DNA from: DATAEE01 sp963725145
GTDB lineage: Bacteria > Acidobacteriota > Vicinamibacteria > Vicinamibacterales > 2-12-FULL-66-21
Direction of reading: 5' to 3'
Length of the DNA: 64,000 bases
Assembly (NCBI GenBank): GCA_963725145.1
Contig: CAVRXL010000010.1
Coordinates: 62,001 to 126,000 of the forward strand
In this document: positions 34,768 to 42,296 of the stretch, one piece after another
How positions within the stretch are numbered: position 1 is the first letter of the stretch
How the letters are laid out: every line of letters starts with the position of its first letter
Made by a program: the position numbers and the translations under genes
The notes under the pieces: generated by a model
What the model saw: the letters and a program-made list of their open reading frames with translations, nothing else
The model's database searches: none
Told to the model about the DNA's origin: nothing

Positions 34768-35895
34768 ATGCCGCCGCCCCGTCTCAACACCCTGTGCGTC
34801 CTCTGCCTACTCTGCGTCCTCTGCGTCGTCGGCGGTCCCCGAGCGCAGCCGCCGACGGCCTGGCCGCAATTCCGCGGAACTCCCCTGCTGACCGGCGTAT
34901 CGCCGGACCCGCTCAAGGCACCGCTGAAGGTGCAGTGGACGTACGAGGCGGGCGAGTCCGTCGAGTCCTCGGCCGCGATCGTGAACGGCACGGTGTTCGT
35001 CGGATCGCAGCCCGGGGTGCTCGTCGCGCTCGATCTGGTCAGCGGTAAGCCGAAGTGGGAGTACAAGGTCTCCGAGGCGGGCCTCGCCGAGTCATCCCCC
35101 GCGGTCGCGCGCAATCTCGTCCTCGTCGGCGACCTGGAGGGCGTCGTGCACGCCGTGGGCGCGGCGGACGGCAAGGCGCGGTGGACCTTCAAGACCGGGG
35201 CCGAGATCAAATCGTCACCGGTCGTCGTCGGCGATCGTGTCTTGATCGGGTCGTACGACGCGCACCTGTACTGCCTGAGCCTCGACGGCGCGCTCGTCTG
35301 GAAGGTCGAGACCAAGGCGCAGGTCCACGCGACGCCGGCGGTGCGCAACGGCATCGCCTACGTCGCCGGCTGCGACGAAATCCTCCGGGCCATCCGGATC
35401 GCCGACGGCCGGGAGCTGTTCACGATGTCGTCCGGCTCCTATACGGCCGCCTCGCCGGCGATCGTCGGGAGCCGGGCCTACTACGGCACGTTCGAGAGCG
35501 AGGTGCTGGCCGTCGATCTCGACGCGCGGAAGCTCCTGTGGCGCTACCGGCATCCCGAGCGCAATTTTCCGTTCTACGCGTCGGCGGCCGTCGCCGACGG
35601 GCGCGTCTTCGTCGGAGGCCGCGACAAGATGGTCCACGCGCTCGATGCGACGACCGGCAAGGCGATCTGGACGTTCACGACGCGCGCGCGGGTCGATTCG
35701 TCACCGGCCGTCGCGGGCGGCATCGTCTGGGTCGGCTCGAACGACGGCCGGCTCTACGCGCTCGATGCGGCATCGGGCAAGAGCGTGTGGGAGTTCGACG
35801 CGGGCGGCCCGCTCTCCGCGTCCCCTGCAATCGCCGGCGGCCGCCTGGTGATCGGGTCGCAGGACGGCACGGTCTTCTGCCTGGGGCCCGCGTAA
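34768..35895 (+). CDS. PQQ-binding-like beta-propeller protein 5
   Basis: 375 residues, a shorter and more regular propeller than its neighbours. The signal peptide is TLCVLCLLCVLCVVGGPRAQ, repeat-derived. Mature AWPQFRGTPLLTGVS precedes about seven evenly spaced blades: DLVSGKPKWEYKVS, AADGKARWTFKTG, SLDGALVWKVET, LDARKLLWRY, DATTGKAIWTFTT and DAASGKSVWEFDAG, closing with DGTVFCLGPA. This is the pattern of BamB-type scaffolds. One base separates it from propeller 4, and the MmcQ-like gene starts at the very next base after its stop. Confidence 0.88.
   Translation: MPPPRLNTLCVLCLLCVLCVVGGPRAQPPTAWPQFRGTPLLTGVSPDPLKAPLKVQWTYEAGESVESSAAIVNGTVFVGSQPGVLVALDLVSGKPKWEYKVSEAGLAESSPAVARNLVLVGDLEGVVHAVGAADGKARWTFKTGAEIKSSPVVVGDRVLIGSYDAHLYCLSLDGALVWKVETKAQVHATPAVRNGIAYVAGCDEILRAIRIADGRELFTMSSGSYTAASPAIVGSRAYYGTFESEVLAVDLDARKLLWRYRHPERNFPFYASAAVADGRVFVGGRDKMVHALDATTGKAIWTFTTRARVDSSPAVAGGIVWVGSNDGRLYALDAASGKSVWEFDAGGPLSASPAIAGGRLVIGSQDGTVFCLGPA
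34792..34830 (+). repeat. 9-bp CTCTGCGTC repeat coding a signal peptide (second copy)
   Basis: In frame, CTGTGCGTC, CTCTGCCTA, CTCTGCGTC and CTCTGCGTC code LCV, LCL, LCV, LCV. Direct orientation relative to 33429-33464, at the same place in the adjacent paralogue. Confidence 0.85.
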
Positions 35896-36354
35896 ATGAA
35901 TATCGACCGGCTCCGAGAGTACTGCCGCACGTTCCCGAACGTCTCCGAAAACATCCAGTGGGGCAACGATCTGGTCCTCAAGATCGGGCCGAAGCAGGGT
36001 GGCAAGATGTTCGCGGTCGCGTGTCTCGACGCGAGCGCGCCCGTGCGCTGCTCCTTCAAGTGCACGCCGGAAGAGTTCGCGGAGCTCCAGGAACGCGACG
36101 GCATCATCCCGGCGCCGTACCTCGCGCGGGCGCACTGGGTGGCGCTGGAACGCTACGACGCGCTCGGCGACGCGGAGTTCAGGCGGTTGCTGAAACAGGC
36201 GTACGAGCTGGTCGCGGCCAAGATGCCGGCGCGACAGCGTTCAAGTACGAAGTCCAAAGGACGAAGGCCGAAGCGAAACGCTACTCAGGCAAAGCGTCCC
36301 CTTTCGGCTCCGGCAGGAAAAAGCTCGCGACAACCCCGACGAGGTACACGCTGA
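35896..36354 (+). CDS. MmcQ/YjbR-family DNA-binding-like protein
   Basis: 152 residues. The N-terminal 115 match the MmcQ/YjbR double-wing fold: LREYCRTFPNVSENIQWGNDLVLKIG, KMFAVACLD, SFKCTPEEFAELQERDGIIPAPYLARAHWVAL and EFRRLLKQAYELVAAK. The C-terminal 40 residues are a basic low-complexity tail partly encoded by an iterated AAGTACGAAG-like tract near 36240-36275, and it overlaps the convergent MFS gene by 74 bases. The original stop may have been lost. The family is cytoplasmic and its role is poorly known. It starts immediately after propeller 5. Confidence 0.82.
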   Translation: MNIDRLREYCRTFPNVSENIQWGNDLVLKIGPKQGGKMFAVACLDASAPVRCSFKCTPEEFAELQERDGIIPAPYLARAHWVALERYDALGDAEFRRLLKQAYELVAAKMPARQRSSTKSKGRRPKRNATQAKRPLSAPAGKSSRQPRRGTR

Positions 36355-37654
36355 AGCCGACGGCGGCCGCGACGTACGCCAGCTTCGTCGGCGCGTACGC
36401 GCGATCGGGCGATACGGCAAGCGTCGCCGTCACCCACGCGAACGACGTCCCGATGAGGCGTCCCCCGATGTTCGCCGCGAAGCTCTCCCCCGTCCCGCGG
36501 AGGTACGTCGGATACACCCGTGGCAGGTAATTCCCCCAGAAGCTGAATTGGGCGACCGTGAAAAACCCGGCGAAGAACATGCCGATGTACAACCACGACA
36601 GGCTCGTCGTCGCCGCCCAGGCGAAGACGATCGGCATCACGATCAGGCCCGGGACCTGGAACATCCGCAGCAGCTTGCGTCGGCTCACGACGTAGACGGC
36701 CAGGACGGCGAGCGTCGTGCGGCCGAGGAGGCCGCCGATCTCCTGGACTTTCGTGACGTCCGACGCCGTGGCCTGCACGATGCGGCCCGCTTCCGGCGCC
36801 GGCCGTCCCGCGGTCTGAGCCTTGACCTCCGGCAGGCCCGGCACGATCTGCTGGACCTGCTGGATCGCGCCGAACGCGGCGCCGTACGACATCGCGAACA
36901 TCAACGTCGTCACGATGGTGACGCGCCGCAGCTCGGGAGCGAACAGCGCCATGATGCTGGGCCGCTTGAGGGTGCCAGCGGCGCGCTTGCGCTCCCACGC
37001 GGGCGACTCCGGCAGGAACGGGCGGATGATGATGAGCGGGATGGCCGGGATAACGCCGGACATCACCGTATAGCGCCACGGCGCGTGCGGCTCGGCGATC
37101 GTTCCGCCGAGGATCGCGCCCAGCGCCGGCAGCGAGGGTGCGAGCGACACGCAGAGGCCGTTGACGGTCGCGACGAGCAGTCCGCCGAGCGACGAAAAGG
37201 CCTGCGTGTAGCCGAGCGCCGCCTCGCGGCGCTTCGGATCGGTGAACAACTCCGCGACCCAGGCGACGGCGGCGACGAACTCGACGCAGACGCCGATGAA
37301 CACGAGGCACCGAAAAAACAGCAGCATCTCGATCGACGTCGAGAACCCGGACAGGAACGCGGCGAACGCATAGAGAAGGATGCTGAAGGTCAGCACCCTC
37401 CGCCGCCCGAACAGGTCGGTAAGGTAGCCGCCGAGCAGCCCGAAGATCCCGCCCGCGAACGCCGGGATGTAGAACAGCCGCCCGACCCACATCTGGTACT
37501 CCGCCGAGCCCGGCGCCGCCCCGACCAGTTCGAGGAGCGCCGGCCGGACGATCAGCGGGAGCATCAGGATCTCGTAGATGTCGAACGCGAAGCCGATCGC
37601 GGCAATCGCGCAGATCAGCCATTCGGTTGACGTGAGTCGGGACGTGGTCGGCAT
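36281..37654 (-). CDS. MFS transporter
   Basis: 457 residues with about twelve hydrophobic segments. MFS motif A-like sequences are visible: YLTDLFGRRRVLTFS between helices 2 and 3 (family form G.LaDr.GrR). Motif-like PESPAW follows helix 6 (LPESPAWERKRAAGTLKR), as in the sugar- and aromatic-acid-carrying branch. An extra loop of about 45 residues (EVKAQTAGRPAPEAGRIVQATASD) sits between later helices. Substrate unknown; sugar or organic acid by similarity. It converges on the MmcQ-like gene with a 74-base overlap and diverges from the EamA-like gene across an inverted repeat. Confidence 0.86.
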   Translation of the reverse strand: MPTTSRLTSTEWLICAIAAIGFAFDIYEILMLPLIVRPALLELVGAAPGSAEYQMWVGRLFYIPAFAGGIFGLLGGYLTDLFGRRRVLTFSILLYAFAAFLSGFSTSIEMLLFFRCLVFIGVCVEFVAAVAWVAELFTDPKRREAALGYTQAFSSLGGLLVATVNGLCVSLAPSLPALGAILGGTIAEPHAPWRYTVMSGVIPAIPLIIIRPFLPESPAWERKRAAGTLKRPSIMALFAPELRRVTIVTTLMFAMSYGAAFGAIQQVQQIVPGLPEVKAQTAGRPAPEAGRIVQATASDVTKVQEIGGLLGRTTLAVLAVYVVSRRKLLRMFQVPGLIVMPIVFAWAATTSLSWLYIGMFFAGFFTVAQFSFWGNYLPRVYPTYLRGTGESFAANIGGRLIGTSFAWVTATLAVSPDRAYAPTKLAYVAAAVGFSVYLVGVVASFFLPEPKGDALPE

Positions 37655-37662
37655 GGCCGCTT

Positions 37663-37668
37663 ATGATA
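37663..37668 (-). promoter_or_regulatory. -10-like TATCAT before the MFS gene
   Basis: On the minus strand TATCAT ends 8 bases before the ATG at 37654, leaving no space for a ribosome site. It abuts the inverted repeat at 37668-37720, which could influence its use. Confidence 0.35.
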
Positions 37669-37720
37669 AGGGGACAGTCACCTTTTTTCATGATTCGTAA
37701 AAAGGTGGCTGTCCCCTTTT
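37668..37720. repeat. REP-like inverted repeat between divergent transporters
   Basis: The left arm reads AAGGGGACAGTCACCTTTTT. The right arm, from 37699, reads AAAAAGGTGGCTGTCCCC; the pair has one mismatch and a 10-base loop. The GGGGACAG..ACC motif resembles REP sequences that accompany Y1-type (RAYT) transposases in other bacteria (established for that class; membership here is inference). Confidence 0.7.
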
Positions 37721-37734
37721 CAGTGGAGAACCTC

Positions 37735-38187
37735 ATGAACTGGCTCGTTTTCGTCCTGGGCGCCGTCCTGTCGTGGGGATCGTACGGCGTGCTGCTCCAT
37801 CAGGGTCAGGTGAAGCTTGGAAACCCGCTGCGCGCGCTGCTCTGCGTGGGCGTCGCGTACTTCCTGATCGGCGTGCTCGCGCCGATCGCGGGGCTGAGCG
37901 CGCAGGGCGAGGGCCTGCGAGGGTTCAACGGACCGGGGACGACGGCGGCGACGATCGCGGGGGCGCTGGGCGCGATCGGCGCGGTCTGCATCATCTACGC
38001 CTTCCGCGCCGGCGGGCTGCCGGTCTACGTCATGCCGCTCGTCTTCGGCGGCGCGCCGCTCGTGAACGTCCTCGTGACGATGGCGCTCCATCCGCCGAAG
38101 ACGGCGCCGAGCCCGATGCTCTTTGTGGGGTTCCTTCTCGCATCGCTCGGCGCCGGCATGGTGCTGTACTACAAGCCGCAGGGGTAG
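37735..38187 (+). CDS. Small EamA/DMT-like membrane protein
   Basis: 150 residues from ATG 37735, with GTGGAG upstream; the frame back to 37663 is repeat sequence. Four or five hydrophobic segments are visible: LVFVLGAVLSWGSYGVLLH, ALLCVGVAYFLIGVLAPI, TTAATIAGALGAIGAVCIIYAF, LPVYVMPLVFGGAPLVNVLVTMA and LFVGFLLASLGAGMVLYY. The spacing and the GA.GA.....AF motif are those of half-size drug/metabolite transporters, which act as dimers. Substrate unknown. Confidence 0.72.
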   Translation: MNWLVFVLGAVLSWGSYGVLLHQGQVKLGNPLRALLCVGVAYFLIGVLAPIAGLSAQGEGLRGFNGPGTTAATIAGALGAIGAVCIIYAFRAGGLPVYVMPLVFGGAPLVNVLVTMALHPPKTAPSPMLFVGFLLASLGAGMVLYYKPQG

Positions 38188-38251
38188 TTCGAAACTCGCG
38201 CTCGCGGCCGTCGGTACACACGGCTGAGCCGGCCGGTTCCTCTTTCCAAAA

Positions 38252-38274
38252 TTCTGTCGGAATCCTCGACAGAA
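38252..38274. other. Stem-loop downstream of the EamA-like gene
   Basis: TTCTGTCG and CGACAGAA are separated by 7 bases. No T-run follows, so it is only a possible terminator or operator. The rest of the 245-base spacer before the barrel gene shows nothing I recognise. Confidence 0.4.
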
Positions 38275-38432
38275 CTTCTGAATGTTGCATCACGACGCGA
38301 ACCTCAACCGCAAAAACCCTCGTGCGCGGTGGTCAAATCCGTGGCACCGGCCTTGCCCTACCGGATGTGCGTTGGACCAACACGGCGGTAACCCGTCGAG
38401 CTGGACACAGCTCGCAATGGAGGTACGAGAAG

Positions 38433-38993
38433 ATGCTGAGACGATTCGTCTTCACATCGCTCGCGCTTGGATGGTTCGCAGCCTTGCCGGTGCTGGCAAC
38501 CGCTCAGGAAGGACGCGTGCCGCGCGAAGGATCGACGGCCGTCGGACTGGATGTCGGAATCTTCATCCCCTCCGACGATCTCTTCGACGACGCGCTGCTC
38601 GTCAACATGCTGTACGAGTACTACGTGACGCCGCGCCTGAGCCTTCGCACGGCGTTCAGCTGGACCGACCCCAACTTCGGCGGCGGGTCGATTCAGTCAC
38701 TTCGACAGATGCCGCTGCGGGTCGACGTCAACTACAACTGGGAATATGGCAAGTGGCATCCGTTCGTGGGCACGGGCGTCGGCGCGTACTTCATGCAGTT
38801 CAAGAACAACGGTGAGTCGTTCGGCGACTCCGAAACCAAGGTCGGCCTCAACGCGGGCGGCGGAATCGAATACTTCCTGCACCGCGCGGTGACGCTGAAG
38901 GGTGAAGCGCGGTACCACTCGATCGCGAACGTGCGCGGAGGACAAGATCCGTCCGGGCTGGCGATCACGGGAGGGCTCAAGACGTACTTCTAA
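38433..38993 (+). CDS. Outer-membrane beta-barrel protein
   Basis: 186 residues from ATG 38433, with GGAGG nine bases upstream; longer in-frame starts fall in unrelated sequence. Signal peptide FTSLALGWFAALPVLATAQ. The mature part alternates polar and hydrophobic residues in beta strands (STAVGLDVGIFIPSDD, MPLRVDVNYNWEYGKWHPFVGTGVG, TLKGEARYHSIANVRGGQ) and ends LAITGGLKTYF with a terminal Phe, the outer-membrane assembly signal. It resembles the eight-stranded OmpW/OmpA-barrel (OMP_b-brl) group. Probably a small channel or a structural protein. Confidence 0.82.
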   Translation: MLRRFVFTSLALGWFAALPVLATAQEGRVPREGSTAVGLDVGIFIPSDDLFDDALLVNMLYEYYVTPRLSLRTAFSWTDPNFGGGSIQSLRQMPLRVDVNYNWEYGKWHPFVGTGVGAYFMQFKNNGESFGDSETKVGLNAGGGIEYFLHRAVTLKGEARYHSIANVRGGQDPSGLAITGGLKTYF

Positions 38994-39056
38994 AGGTTCG
39001 AACGAGTTCGAACGAGTTCGAACAGGTTCGAATAGGTTCGAATGGGTTCCAGGGTT
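38994..39056 (+). repeat. GTTCGAACGA decamer tract
   Basis: Units GTTCGAACGA, GTTCGAACGA, GTTCGAACAG, GTTCGAATAG and GTTCGAATGG follow the barrel stop codon. The same family in the same orientation forms the longer array at 42155-42281 on the other side of the two collagen-like genes. Confidence 0.85.
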
Positions 39057-39074
39057 CGCAAGACCCTGGAACCC
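39044..39074. terminator. Strong stem-loop between convergent genes
   Basis: Twelve-base perfect arms GGGTTCCAGGGT and ACCCTGGAACCC enclose a 7-base loop. It lies between the barrel gene and the converging collagen-like gene, so it could act as a terminator in both directions. No long T-run is present. Confidence 0.5.
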
Positions 39075-39119
39075 TCGTTCTGTCGTCGCTATCTTACCGG
39101 TCCCTGAATGCGCCGCCTG

Positions 39120-40602
39120 TCACTGCCGCCCGTTCGGCTGCATGACGAGGTCGAAGATCATCAGAATCGTCTGCGAGGACCCGACGGTTCGTGTCGGATC
39201 GAGTAGGCCAATCGACGTGAGAAAGACGTCCTGGTACCCCGCGACGGGGACGAACGTGTCGCCGTCCTGCAGGCGCTGGAGCTCGATATTGCGAAGCTTC
39301 TTGTCGGCGTCGTCAGCGTCCGTGCTCAACGACGCGACAATCCAGTCGACGATCGCCTCGACTTTGAAGGCAGCGTTCTGGAGCGTCGCGACACGCATGT
39401 GAAGTGGATCGATGGCGACATGTTGTCCAACGAGCCGCTCGTCGCCGCCCGAAACGTCCGCGATGCGCTGAAGCACGCCGTCGATATTCAACGCCAGCGA
39501 ACTGGAGAATGAATGGATACCGGCCGTGCCGCCAACGACGTCGCTTAGAACGACGTCGTCGTCGCAATCGACGACGGCGGTCCGGACGACCATGCCCTGG
39601 GCGTCGTCGAAGCTGGAGCTCAGCGCAGAGGGGAGGCAGTTGGCGAGGTGGATGGTCATGACACTCGCCTGAAAGTCGTGCAGCACGATGGAGACGGAGC
39701 GTTTCGCCTTATCCAGGTCGCCGTTGCGCACGTCACTGAACCACTTCTCGAGCGTCAGGATGTCGTTCGGCCGTGACGAAGCGATGGCAAAGGGTGCAAG
39801 CCGGACGGCGCCCGGAGAGTACCCGAACCAGGCCGCTGCCGAGCGTTTCCGACACGGTCTCGACGTCGACGGTTATCGGCGAGAGTCCGTACCGATCGCC
39901 CTCCTCACCACCGATGGAAACCACGAGGTTCCCGCCGAATCCAACGCGCGTCGCCGGATCGACGACAGGTGCACCGCCGGCAGGTCCCGGCGGACCCGCT
40001 GGGCCTGGCTTCCCTTCAGCTCCCTGCGGACCCCGTTCACCCCGGGCGCCGGTGCAGACCGGAACTGACACCGCGCCGTCGCCGCTCGCGACGACAACGC
40101 CACCGTTGATGCACTCCGCCGGCGTCGCGTCGCGCACGGTGGCGGCGGCGCCCGGCGGCCCCGGCTGGCCGGCCACACCCGGATCGCCCTTGTCGCCTTG
40201 GTCCCCCTTATCGCCCTTTTCGCCGCGCGCGCCGGCGACACCAACGGTGACATCCATGGTCGAGAGGACGAGGCCGGTGTAACCGAACCGCACGACGACC
40301 CGATACGTGCCCGGAGCCATCGCGCCCAGGCGCGCCACGATGAGCGAAGCGGTCGCGCTTTCGACAACCAGGTCCTGGAAGGCACCGGTTCCATTTCCGA
40401 TCTGGATGCGAGGGGCAGGATTCGTCACGAAGTTCCGGCCCAGGATCGTCAGCCGTCCGGCCTGGGTGTCGGCCGTGACGGTCGCAACGACGGGGACGGG
40501 AAGATCGCCGGCAGCCACGGGGATCGGCGAACCAGACATGGCGAGACCAACGATGAAAACAGCCAGCCGATAGAACCGCGAACGCGTGCGTTCGGAAATC
40601 AT
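39120..40602 (-). CDS. IPT-collagen-like protein with phage-tail-tube-like C-terminus, frameshifted
   Basis: ATG 40602 has AAGGA just upstream and starts a signal peptide (LAVFIVGLAMSGSPIPVAAG). Then come an IPT/TIG-like domain (VTADTQAGRLTILGRNFVTN) and Gly-X-Y triplets (GEKGDKGDQGDKGDPG, later GERGPQGAEGKPGPAGPPGP). As read, this frame ends at 39733 while 39120-39731 is open in another. Removing one base of the CCC at 39811-39813 joins them: VRVLSGAVRLAPFAIASSRPNDILTLEKWF. The joined C-terminus resembles T4 gp19-type tail-tube domains, possibly in two copies: NLVVSIGGEEG..VVDCDDDVVL, then LALNIDGVLQRIADVSGG..ILMIFDLV. Total about 490 residues. Likely a surface fibre; the gp19 match is by eye. 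Confidence 0.65.
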
Positions 40603-40621
40603 GGTGTCCTTCCCTTTCGCA

Positions 40622-42097
40622 TCAACTTCCCAGGTTCGACAGGCACGTGAACCCGTCGCCGTCGTCGGCGTTGCTGTTAGAGCCATCAGGGCACGTCGTG
40701 TTCGACCAGATGGTCCCGTTGAAGACAACAGATGAGAGCTGCGCGCCAGTGAGATCCGCACCGGTCAGGTCGGCGCCGGTGAAGTCACAGGAGGGGCCCA
40801 GCGGTCCTGGTGAGGTGCAGCGAAGGCCGCGAAGATCGGCCTCGCGGAGCCTGGCGCGCGTGAAGTCGCAGCCTGTGCTCTCGCCCGCGCGGCAGTCGTT
40901 GCCGGCAAGGATTGCCCGAAACAGATTCGCGTCGGCGAAGCTCGTGCTGGTCGGGCGTGAGCCGCCCCGGGGGGACAGGTTGGCGAAGCGCAGGTCGGCC
41001 CGCTTGAAGCTACTTCGGGGCGCGCGTAACTGGAACTGCGCCATCACGAGCGTCGCATCGTCCGCGATGACTTCGCTCACGAAGTCGGTCGGGAACACCG
41101 CGCCGGTCGCATCCGCGAACCGCATGTCGTGTCCGCCGCTGGTTGCGATCGTTGCTCCTCGAAGGTTGGCGCCAACCATGATCGCCGCACCATCGAGCCA
41201 GATGTCCGCCCGGCTGAGGTCCGCGTAACTCCAGTCACCAGCCGCCGACACAGCCGTGTTGCGAATCCGCGCGCCGCTCAGGTTGGGTCGGGGCCCGGCC
41301 ACGGAAACGCCGCCGCCGTCCGGCACCGTGCAGTTCGAGGCATCGACTGGGGCCCCATCAGAGTCAGGCAGTTCAGTAAGTTGCCTGCCGAGCAATATGC
41401 GGCGAGAGCCACTGCCGGCAGGCACGACGTTGCACTCACGGGCGATGAGGGGACGATCACAAACCGGCGTCCCGTCTGCCTTGAAACTCACGACCATGCC
41501 AACCGCGTCTGGCGTTCCGTCGCCAGGCGGGTCGTCTTCATCCGCGCTGGGAGGAATGTGGTCGAGCAGGCAGGCGTCTCCGATTTGAACCGATGCGCCA
41601 GGAAGACCCGGAAGACCTGGATCGCCCTTGTCTCCTTTGTCCCCCTTGTCGCCTTTGTCTCCCTTGTCACCTTTCTCGCCTTGACTCCCCGGATCGCCCT
41701 TATCTCCCTTGTCGCCTTTGTCGCCCTTCTCTCCTTGCCGTCCGACCGTTCCAATCGTGACGTCCAGCGACCCGATCACCAGCCCGGTGCGCCCGAACTG
41801 CACCACGACGCGATACGTTCCCGGTGACTGACCCGTCAGGCGCGCGACGATGAAGGCTGACGTCGCGCCTTCGACGACGAGCTCCTGAAAGCCGCCCGCT
41901 TCGGTGCCGATCTGCACGCGCGGCAGCGGGCTGGTGATGAAGTTGCGGCCGTAGATGGTGATCTGCCCTGTCTCGACGTCTGCAGTCGCGCTCGTGATGA
42001 GCGGCACCTCGACGCCGGCGGCGAGGGTGGGTGTCCTGAAGGCGAATGCCGAAACAATGAGGACGACGACGAGCCACTGCCGCCGCTTGAACAGCAT
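40622..42097 (-). CDS. IPT-collagen-like protein with pentapeptide repeats
   Basis: 491 residues. A signal peptide (WLVVVLIVSAFAFRTPTLAAG) and an IPT-like domain closely match those of the next gene downstream (TADVETGQITIYGRNFITSPLPRVQIG). About 15 Gly-X-Y triplets follow (GEKGDKGDKGDKGDPGSQG), ending GLPGLPGAS. The C-terminal 220 residues contain pentapeptide-repeat runs (ANLRGATIAT, ADLRFANLSP, ADLTGADLTGAQLSS), which fold as a right-handed beta-helix, with paired cysteines (NDCRAGESTGCDF). Exported and probably trimeric through the collagen-like stalk. It precedes its paralogue by 19 bases. Confidence 0.85.
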   Translation of the reverse strand: MLFKRRQWLVVVLIVSAFAFRTPTLAAGVEVPLITSATADVETGQITIYGRNFITSPLPRVQIGTEAGGFQELVVEGATSAFIVARLTGQSPGTYRVVVQFGRTGLVIGSLDVTIGTVGRQGEKGDKGDKGDKGDPGSQGEKGDKGDKGDKGDKGDKGDPGLPGLPGASVQIGDACLLDHIPPSADEDDPPGDGTPDAVGMVVSFKADGTPVCDRPLIARECNVVPAGSGSRRILLGRQLTELPDSDGAPVDASNCTVPDGGGVSVAGPRPNLSGARIRNTAVSAAGDWSYADLSRADIWLDGAAIMVGANLRGATIATSGGHDMRFADATGAVFPTDFVSEVIADDATLVMAQFQLRAPRSSFKRADLRFANLSPRGGSRPTSTSFADANLFRAILAGNDCRAGESTGCDFTRARLREADLRGLRCTSPGPLGPSCDFTGADLTGADLTGAQLSSVVFNGTIWSNTTCPDGSNSNADDGDGFTCLSNLGS

Positions 42098-42154
42098 GTT
42101 CCTGCTCCTTTACCCACAGCTACGCAGGAACCGGGCGGATCCGGACAGACATCG

Positions 42155-42281
42155 GGTTCGAGAAGGTTCGAGAAGGTTCGAGGGGGTTCGAGGGGGTTCG
42201 AGGAGGTTCGAGGGGGTTCGAGGGGGTTCGAGGAGGTTCGAGGGGGTTCGAGGAGGTTCGAGGAGGTTCGAGGAGGTTCGA
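42155..42281 (+). repeat. Array of twelve GTTCGAGGGG-type decamers
   Basis: After an initial GGTTCG, twelve 10-bp units follow: AGAAGGTTCG twice, then AGGGGGTTCG and AGGAGGTTCG in mixed order. There are no spacers, so it is a tandem array, not a CRISPR. It fills the 199-base gap between the kinase gene and the collagen-like gene. Confidence 0.92.
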
Positions 42282-42296
42282 CGATCGCCCGAAGCG

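Noticed and set aside
42155..42281. Possible CRISPR array
   Set aside because: Units are 10 bp with no unique spacers and no cas genes nearby; it is a tandem decamer array.
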